Assembly: GCA_900617975.1 (NCBI GenBank)
Contig: UZAE01014519.1
Span: 1-13,798, forward strand
Direction of reading: 5' to 3'
DNA from: Rodentolepis nana
Taxonomy: Eukaryota; Platyhelminthes; Cestoda; Cyclophyllidea; Hymenolepididae
DNA: 13,798 bases
Under the pieces are notes generated by a model, which made no database searches, was not told where the DNA came from, and saw only the letters and a program-made list of their open reading frames with translations. Of the stretch, positions 6,928 through 13,798 are shown piece after piece. The position numbers and the translations under genes were made by a program. Position 1 is the stretch's first letter. Every line of letters starts with the position of its first letter.

Positions 6928-7194
6928 ATGAAACAAGAACTTAGAGATAAATGGGATGCCTACATAGTCGAGCACTTCAACACGTTTCTCTCGATGGCGG
7001 ACGATAATATAAAACAATTGAATGAACTGACCGGCGATGAAGGCAAAAGGGCAGACAAGATGACTTCATTACTTAAGGCGTGTCAACGAATTCAAGTGAG
7101 AGAGTTGGGTAGAAAGCTGGATTGGATGGCTGAAGATCTCACACAACCCCCTCATCACCTCGCTCAGGAAAAGGAAATTAGCTATGAGCTATAG
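6928..7194 (+). CDS. Unrecognised 88-residue helical protein or terminal exon
   Basis: An ATG at 6928 (A at -3) opens 88 codons ending in TAG. The product is charged and helix-favouring, with coiled-coil-like spacing through residues 1-70 (for example KQELRDKWDAY, NIKQLNEL, RELGRKLDWM) and a short polar tail. There are no membrane segments, cysteine clusters or signal peptide. In the same frame, sequence is open back to 6901, just after a possible acceptor (ACATAG). A phase-0 join from the GTAAGT donor at 6303 would make it an additional exon of the MED15-like gene. I do not recognise the family. Composition and length suggest real coding sequence, but evidence is limited. Confidence 0.45.
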   Translation: MKQELRDKWDAYIVEHFNTFLSMADDNIKQLNELTGDEGKRADKMTSLLKACQRIQVRELGRKLDWMAEDLTQPPHHLAQEKEISYEL

Positions 7195-7280
7195 GACAAA
7201 TCCTCCATCTTCAAGAATCTTGATTTCGACAGATGAATTCTAACTACAAATTATGCTTATTTATTCACTTGCTGCCAGGT

Positions 7281-7286
7281 AATAAA
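7281..7286 (+). terminator. Candidate polyadenylation signal
   Basis: AATAAA lies 87 nt after the stop at 7194, with further AATAAA-like words to ~7320. It suits the 3' end of the transcript carrying the 88-codon frame. Confidence 0.4.
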
Positions 7287-8655
7287 CCTTTATATCACAT
7301 TAAATAAAATAAAATAATAATAATAAATTAGGTCAACACGAAGAATTTCTATTTTCTGTTACGTGTATGAGTCGCTACTTATTTGAATTCGCTAACATGT
7401 GTTTTGTTAAGCTTTTAATACACTATTTACTTTTCTTTTACTTTAACCAAGGCCTTAGAATTGACATAGCTAGATGTATTCAGGTGATATTGAAAGCTCA
7501 TGAAGTGGCACAAATCTAGGTAGTTACGCTATTTTAAGAGCTCTACAATTTAATTCAGATATTTCTCCAGGAACTTATTACTTTCCTAATTTTTAATAGA
7601 ATAAATCAGCCATTAGCGAATGAGATGACTAAAGGTAGGGTTGAAGAGAAAACATATTGGTGGGTGGGGGCTTTGTCACCCACCAAGCCCAATTCAAGTT
7701 TGTGAGTAGGTGAAATGAGGTGATAGAGCCGGAGACTTTTAAAAATTTTATTCAATTGAATAACTTTTTTTCTACAAGTTTGGTTTACTTGCATCCTCTT
7801 GCGGCCAGAAGTATGTAGTTGAGGTTGGGAAAGGTCTTTTTTTTCACTGTAGAAGTGTGCAAAAGTTCCAACATACCGAACTTTCGAAACAGCACAGGGC
7901 TTCTTTCATTCAATTCGATCGATATGTTAACATCAATTCCTACCAGAGAACGCTTGAAATGATTTCTTGGCTGTTCTAATATCACAGAAACTCTTGAATC
8001 GGTCGTAAATCTGGCAGCAAAATGAACGGCAATGCAATTTTAAGAGAGGATACTAATTTCATAGAAGGGGAGATATCTGCGCAGCGAAGGGTAGGAGAGG
8101 AATAACTACCAAAAACCGGATCTACTTAACCATTGGGAGTTGGAGAGGAGACGAGTAGAATAAGATAACGGAAAATAATTGAAGTCAGAGGTAAACCCAG
8201 TCCATTAAGGAGTCTTAATGGGAGGGGTAAAGTTTTAGTCAGATGATGATTTGAGTCTTGAGGTGAGCTTCACTGACAATCGTCCTCTGTCCACTGGCCA
8301 TCATACAGAGATTGCAGGTTGAATTTTCATAAGTCCACAGCCAAGCAAAGTCTGATTAGCTAAGAAAGCCGCAAAATTTGAATCCCATTCTCACAAGGAA
8401 CGATCTTTGATACTGCGATGCTAATCCAAGATTTGATTTTGAAAATGTTTTTCCAACTGGTTTCAGGAATTATTAACTCACATCACATTAATTAATTAAT
8501 GCTCATTACATTGACACCTTGGTAGTAGGGTGGAAAAAATGATTACTATTGTCCTTACAGAACAATATTATACCCACATTAGCATGATATTTACACATAC
8601 ACACGCACAAATTATGGCAAGGCAATTATTTGAAGAGCTAATCTCTAAATAGTCT

Positions 8656-8661
8656 TTTAAT
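8656..8661 (-). terminator. Possible polyadenylation signal of UGP2
   Basis: ATTAAA in minus orientation, ~150 nt past the UGP2 stop. It is the nearest variant signal I noticed; no canonical AATAAA lies closer. Confidence 0.25.
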
Positions 8662-8807
8662 TTTCATTCACTTTTTTGATCCAGCATTTGGGAAATTAAA
8701 AATAAGCGCTTCGAACCCAAATAATAAAAACATGTACTATTACCAAATACAAATTACACAAGTAAGCACCAAACTGAAGCAGCAAATGAATTAAAAGCAA
8801 CGTAAAA

Positions 8808-11800
8808 TTAATGATTATGGCCTTGAATTGGCTCTATAATAACTGTATCTTCGAGAGTAATTCCATCAGGAATAAGGAAGATTTCGTCAGTTCTCGGTGT
8901 TATTTCCACTCTTCCCTAAAAAACATCAAGATAGAAAATTGTCACCTATTTCAACTACTTTAGGCGAATAAAGTAATATATATATATAGAGATTTACTTT
9001 GAGAGTGACATTAGTCCCAAAACGAATATTCCCATTGAGGATTAGATGTCGAAGGTGAATCATACTTGGTGGATCAGATATCCGTTGTTCAAGATCTTCG
9101 ACACCGTTAAAATGACTGCTGAATTCGATAGTTGGAAGATCGGGCAATGTATGCTTTGGTGAACGTTTCAAACCAGTGGTTGTAGCCTCAAACAGATCCG
9201 ATCGCAGGATCAGCAGATCAGAGGTTAGTTTCACAGGCAGAAAACGACTTCGCGGGACTCTCAAACCTGAAATAGAGACGAAAAGATAGTAAAACAAAAG
9301 TGAATGATTATCAAGTATACCATCTGAAAAAATTTGACTGAAAAGAAAAAAAAAACAAATGCGAAAGTGGCTTATTAATATAAAAGACTGTCCTAAGCAG
9401 CCATTTGATATAAATAAATAAATTTAATACAATATGCCTTACTTGATTTACATATTTGGCAATCTACTTACACAGGAACTTTTTTGAGCTATATCGTGTG
9501 CGAAACAAAGGGGTATGTCATATTTTTAGTCTGCAAAAGACACTCACCCATTGGCTTCTTGAAACAGTTGATTGCTGCACCACAGGCCTCTTCAAGCTGA
9601 ATGACTTTGGTCCCATCTTTAAGTGTCTTTTTGTTTACAATCAAATCCAATTTAAGTTCATTGTCCATGAGTTTATCCCTCAAAGTCTTAATATTGATCC
9701 ATAAGTTATTGGTGTTAAAGAATTTGAATTGTTCGGGATCCAGAAAGTCTTTTATATGGCCTTCTGGAACCTAAAGTAAAGACAGTGGTTTTAATTTATT
9801 GTTAAGTACTTCTCTTTCATGTAAATAGATAGTTCCAGATTGCAAACTGCTACGTACTTGGGCAATTTCCAGAAGTTTGAGAGCTCCGTTATGGATGGCA
9901 AGAGTCCCGCCTTTCCTATCTACCGGAGTTTTATCAGCGATTTCCATCAGAAAATCAATTCCATGCTCCGCACCCATCTTTTCCTGCTCCTCCAACCAGC
10001 ACAGAATTTCTAATATAAAAAAATCTATATGTAATAACAAGTACATTGAGATTGATAATGCTTATAAGCATTTAAGTAACATTATATAACATGTATTTGT
10101 AACATTGGCAATACGGAAAGTAAAGAAGCATCGATTTCTTAACAAACTGCATGTTGTTCATTAAGCCAGAAATATTTAAGCATATTTCCTGGGAATTGAG
10201 GGTTATTTCTACGAAAGTTCCCCTTTAACATTTTACCACCTTACTTCTACCAACATTTCTGCTCAATATCCGCCTATACCTGTCTCCCACCTGGGCAACG
10301 CATACTCGTATGTCAAAAAAGGCCTATAGACCTTGCCTTTTTTCTCTACCTCTGTGTCACCCGCTTTTACGTTTGTGAATCACTTTTCTGTTCCCTCTCA
10401 CGACTTTGATGTTCCTCCTCTCTGTGAAGTCCGAAATGAACCAAAGGGCTAATGATAACTTTCATAAAGCCTATTATTTGATATAAATGAATTGTACTCA
10501 AAGTCGAAAAATTCAGAACTAAGGGATTTCGTTTACTCCGAAGAATCTACCGAAACAACTAATATAAAATGTGCCAAGTCAATCACGCCCAAATGTCCGG
10601 CAATATTGATGGTAAGACGCTCTTTTAACTCAATTTTTTATGCCGAGTATGAAGTTTACAACTCCTGCCATCTTTCACCACCCTATCATGGCTAGGGCAA
10701 CTTTAATCAAACAAAATTACAATTTTTTGCCTATTCCAAAAGGTTGGCATAATCAGATTGGCTTTTTTGTTAAATTCACGACTCGAATCAATCGATAATA
10801 AGCGTAATTGTGTAGCATCAAGCAAAACAAACTTTTCAGAAATTATATTCTCTTGAAATAAAGTTCCTTGATCTCGCATTGGTCCAGGATCGCTTTAGGG
10901 AATCTCCTACCTTGTTTTGATTGATTCCTATTAGACATCAGTACCAAACGCACACACTCACTCACACACATTTTTATTCTTTGCTCAAAAGTATTGATCA
11001 AATCAGAGTAATACGAAAAGTTTGTCTGAAATTCTTTGACTCTAACCCAAACTTGTTTCAACTCTTTCCCCAAGACGTGTTTGTTAATTCTCCATAACTT
11101 AGAAGTACCCGTTTCATTTAAAAATATGCCCATACTAATACGTTCTCAGGCTCATTCAGAATTAGATAGCGATCTCTGTCTAACTGAGTTATATAAGCTG
11201 TCTTTGTTTTACTTACGCCAATCATTCAACTTCGTCTTTTCTCCTCCCCAATTCTCTTAAAAATTGCGCACTTACTCCAAGTGACATGATTCGAAAAAAA
11301 CGCTTACTAGGATCAGGAACCGCGCCAATATTATCGATATTGGATATGAAAATCCAATGCTTTCCCTCTTCAATGAATCTGTCCAACAGTCCTGCATTTT
11401 GTAGTGATCTGTAGACGTCACCGTGACCCGGTGGATACCAAGCTTGATCATGAAGTTCTTCCAGCTGACAGGAGTTCGCAATTGGCAAACCAGACTCCTC
11501 CCGCAATCTTGGAAATCTTTAAATGAAACAGCAAGTGCAGGTTATTTTAGAATTTAAAACAGCTTAAATTTGATGATTAAACCATTTTAATTTAGACATA
11601 GCTCCACGAAGGCAGCTATGACTGTTCACTTAAGCAGATACTTTGGAACATCGCATTGAGTACTCACCTATTTTGCTGAACTATGATAGGCTTTGTCTGG
11701 TTTATCTGAATTCTCTGAAGGAATTCCATTGTTTCGTCATGGGTATTAAATGAATTCATCAAAACAAAAGGAACATTTGAATTGTATTGTTTATTGAGGT

Positions 11801-12957
11801 CCTAAAAATTGAGAAGGTATAAAATGCACTTGCATTACAAACAACTATTATAACACACACTTTTCTAAAGTTAATTATCGGCAATTTCATTGCCATATGA
11901 CACCTGTATTCGAGAGGTGTATTACATAATTAAACTTGCCTCTATTTGCTGCAAATTCATTTCTAAAAATGTTTTCCCATTTTTCACTGGTATTAATGAC
12001 TTTGTTCCGTGGCAGTTCATTGACGTTCCAAGACCTCCATTCAGTTTGAGAACGACTAATTTCGAAAGGGCTGAAGCGATGGCCTGTTCCGTTGGTTCAA
12101 GTAGACGATTGTAATTTTTAATCTAAAATCAATGCAATTTCAAATGTTCCTTATAAGAAGATCAGAAAAACCTGCAAAAAATAAATGAAAAGGTAATTTG
12201 ATCCTAGAAAAAAAATGCAGGAAGTTGTGAGATATATTTCTACTTAACCTCTCTCGTTGATTTTAGCAAACTGGAGGTTTAATGGAAGGTAATTTCTCAC
12301 AAGAGAGGATTGGAAGTACTCCTCCTTACACAAGACATTCCCCTTCGAAGGGCTTGAAAAATGCCTACAAACAGATCTCAAGGCCGTTAAAAGAAAATTT
12401 TGTTGCCGAATGAGCAACTTCGGCTATCAATGTCAATATATGGACACACGCCACTTTTGGTAGCTTAAACATTGATGAAACAAATACTGTCATCGCTAAA
12501 AACAACTTGTAATGTGTGGGTTTTTTGTTCAGTTAATAACTGTCCTGGAACAACTTCGCTACTCTCATTTCACCTGGATCAAAATCGACTTTAGTCTAGT
12601 GATTTCAAATATCTGGTTGGACAATAAATGAAGACATTGACTGTCCGAGTAGCAGAATGAGAAAGCCGACCACACTTTAGGAAAAATTCTCGTTTGTAGT
12701 TTGGAAGTAGTACTTACATGTTTATCATCGACATGCTGAATGCTTTCCCATTTCAGAGGCTCTTGGCTCTTTAAGTTGTTGAAATGTCTATAGAGCCGTA
12801 GAAAGGCCTTTTTATTAAAGAACGGACAATCAGAGTGGGAACATATTCCCTCCAATACTTGGTGCATTTGAAATTCGATATTATCCTTTTGGAGGTCAAT
12901 TTGGTTATTATTAGAAAATAATTCATTTAATCTGCAATTGACATTAATGCCGGCCAT
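8808..12957 (-). CDS. UGP2: UTP--glucose-1-phosphate uridylyltransferase, 8 exons, complete
   Basis: Makes UDP-glucose from UTP and glucose-1-phosphate in the cytosol, feeding glycogen, glycosylation and glucuronate pathways. Exons (minus): 12957-12718, 12122-11940, 11801-11668, 11516-11308, 10009-9858, 9770-9548, 9266-8998, 8915-8808. They join without frame conflict into 505 residues plus stop, about the length of animal UGPases. The ATG at 12957 has A at -3 and G at +4. Landmarks: nucleotide-binding LNGGLGTSM at 107-115 with catalytic-loop lysine K121, WYPPGHGD at 212-219, SNIDN at 244-248, KGGTL at 288-292, NTNNLW at 325-330, RSRFLPVK at 386-393 (conserved lysine K393), and a C-terminal beta-helix-like region ending at 505. 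Oddities: the loop after LNGGLGTSM reads NCHGTK where I expect GCKGPK, and intron 2 has a GC donor. Intron 4 (1298 nt) holds an antisense truncated retroposon. Confidence 0.96.
10288..10490 (+). mobile_element. 5'-truncated retroposon copy in UGP2 intron 4
   Basis: Matching sequence starts at CACCTGGGCAACG, inside the ribozyme, so P1 5', P2 5' and P3 5' strands are missing. The P4 hairpin (CATA/TATG) and the A-rich strand after the cytosine (GTCAAAAAA) remain. An internal deletion then removes the GGCAGTTGAC...CACCTCACC part. The 3' end (GGGCTAATGATAAC, GATATAAATGA) is recognisable. It is antisense to UGP2. No clear target-site duplication was found; it is the most diverged copy. Confidence 0.82.
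11802..11939 (-). other. GC-AG intron (UGP2 intron 2)
   Basis: The exon ends ATAGAG and the intron begins GCAAGT, finishing TTTTTAG before GACCTC. Only this junction keeps the protein reading QQIE-DLNK, the expected UGPase sequence. The nearby GT alternative (AA|GTTTAA) would shift the frame. The other six introns use GT-AG. Confidence 0.88.
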
Positions 12958-13387
12958 CCTTCAACGAGACCTCTGGTCAATAACGTGCAGCCCCAGAGAT
13001 ATCGATCTTATGTGGAATCACCTGATTGGACTTGTGGCAACCTTGAGAAAATTCAATGTGCAGAAAAGATAATTCTGTCAACGAAACCTTAACCTTGATT
13101 GCTTGCACTGAATGGAAGTGTTATAAAATTGTTGATCTGCTAAAAAATCACCAGCCCCCAGTACTAACACGGGACTGAGCGAATTTACTCAATTTCCCCT
13201 AAATCATGTAAAATAAAGAAGGCTGACATATTACTAGGGGGATAACTATTCTTATTGGGTATGTTTTCGAATTCCGGAAATCGAATTCACTTATTTTGCA
13301 AACCCTCTTTATTACCTAGTGGGTAACTTTTTTATTTTACATATTCAAGTGACTATTGCTCAGAGTAAAACCTCAAGAAACACTTAC
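12958..13387. other. Upstream region of UGP2
   Basis: This should contain the UGP2 5' UTR and promoter on the minus strand. I see no TATA box at a convincing distance and no other gene. Confidence 0.35.
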
Positions 13388-13401
13388 AATATTACGAGTT
13401 A
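13388..13401. repeat. Target-site duplication, copy 4 (mate at 13723-13736)
   Basis: AATATTACGAGTTA, identical over 14 bp at both ends of copy 4 and directly abutting ribozyme nucleotide 1. Confidence 0.92.
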
Positions 13402-13461
13402 GGGGTGTGTGATAGACTTACCTCCACGTGGTGCACCCTGGGCAACGTATACACATCTATT
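13402..13461 (+). ncRNA. HDV-like ribozyme remnant (copy 4), inactive
   Basis: P1 GGGGTGT pairs with GCACCCT (G-U at both ends), P2 5' strand ATAGACTT, P3 ACC/GGT, loop TCCACGT and GGGCAAC are present. The catalytic strand GGCAAA and the P4 3' strand are deleted, so self-cleavage is not expected. Confidence 0.8.
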
Positions 13462-13722
13462 AACCGGCAGTTGACTTCTCACTTCAAACTACCATCACCT
13501 CACTCTATGCCTAATTCGACTATTTCCACAGTACTCACCACAGCTTTTTCCTACCATTGTGTCTGCCTGTCTCTTTTACATCTGTGAACCACTCTTCTGT
13601 TCCCCCTCCCCTCTCGACTTTTTTTTAAATTTGATGTACCTTCCTCTCTGTGAAGCCTTAAGTCAACTAAAGGGCTAATGATAGCCATCAAGACGCCTGC
13701 CATTTGATATAATAATAATAAT
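13402..13722 (+). mobile_element. Ribozyme-headed short retroposon, copy 4
   Basis: A 321-bp plus-strand copy beginning GGGGTGTGTGATAG and ending in a GATAT(AAT)n tail. A perfect 14-bp duplication AATATTACGAGTTA lies at 13388-13401 and 13723-13736, and the first G of P1 (13402) follows it with no gap. The ribozyme segment is broken: after GGGCAACGTATACACA the sequence goes straight to TCTATTAACC, so the 3' half of P4, the catalytic cytosine and part of P2 are gone. The 3' hairpin TGATAGCCATCA is intact. The frame 13405-13587 is repeat sequence. Confidence 0.92.
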
Positions 13723-13798
13723 AATATTACGAGTTATGATAGCAAATCTTTGTGGCGTTCTATCCTTGCGTTAGCAACCAATTTATACCAATTTATCC

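Larger units (their letters stand above)
7195..8807. other. Intergenic region between convergent genes
   Basis: No gene is assigned. One minus-strand frame (about 8030 to 7785) follows a good acceptor-like sequence (TTTTGCTGCCAG in minus orientation) and codes ~80 residues, but I recognise nothing in it and it lacks a partner exon. The rest is AT-rich with simple A/T repeats (for example near 7300-7330). Confidence 0.35.

Noticed and set aside
7785..8030. Minus-strand ~80-codon frame after an acceptor-like sequence
   Set aside because: Possible terminal exon, but nothing recognised and no upstream exon except UGP2, which is complete without it.
9456..10089. Plus-strand open frames at 9456-9704 and 9877-10089
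   Set aside because: They are antisense to UGP2 exons 5 and 6.
12565..12717. Extension of the first UGP2 exon beyond residue 80
   Set aside because: The donor at 12717 and the good continuation in exon 2 show this is intron read-through.

Overview
This window is AT-rich, intron-containing animal DNA, probably from an invertebrate. I cannot place it closer than that. It is not bacterial: the clear genes are split by GT-AG (and one GC-AG) introns, there are no operons, and much of the non-coding DNA is one family of short retroposons.

Layout. (1) 1-3509: no supported gene. It holds three minus-strand copies of a ~315-335 bp retroposon (351-665, 1780-2112, 2594-2906), each flanked by a target-site duplication, and a long poly-C tract containing an N (2281-2346). 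(2) 3510-5226: a plus-strand copy of the same element inflated to ~1.7 kb by internal re-copying: three 5' heads, then ~18 imperfect ~40-nt units, then several copies of the middle, then a single 3' end. (3) 5618-6311: three plus-strand exons that read as the C-terminus of a Mediator subunit 15 (MED15)-like protein, then an unrecognised 88-codon reading frame (6928-7194). (4) 8808-12957, minus strand: a complete eight-exon gene for UTP--glucose-1-phosphate uridylyltransferase (UGP2), 505 codons, every intron junction resolved; intron 4 carries a truncated copy of the retroposon. (5) 13402-13722: another plus-strand retroposon copy with a perfect 14-bp target-site duplication.

Main discovery. 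The first ~72 nt of the retroposon fold as an HDV-like (nested double pseudoknot) self-cleaving ribozyme: a 7-bp P1 starting with G opposite U, P2 ATAGACTT/AAGTCTAT, P3 ACC/GGT, a loop with the CC of P1.1, GGGCAAC after P1, a P4 hairpin, and a GGCAAA catalytic strand. In three copies the target-site duplication directly abuts nucleotide 1 of P1, which is the predicted cleavage site. The mobilised RNA therefore appears to have its 5' end made by ribozyme cleavage out of a longer transcript. The element has no evident pol III promoter and no ORF; it ends in a conserved 3' hairpin and an AT-rich tail. It looks like a short non-autonomous partner of a LINE. The inflated copy at 3510-5226 is a second unusual object: its segments advance 5' to 3' along the parent element but repeat with different breakpoints each time.

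The genes shown do not form a pathway. UGP2 makes UDP-glucose, MED15 is a transcription coactivator subunit, and they are neighbours only.
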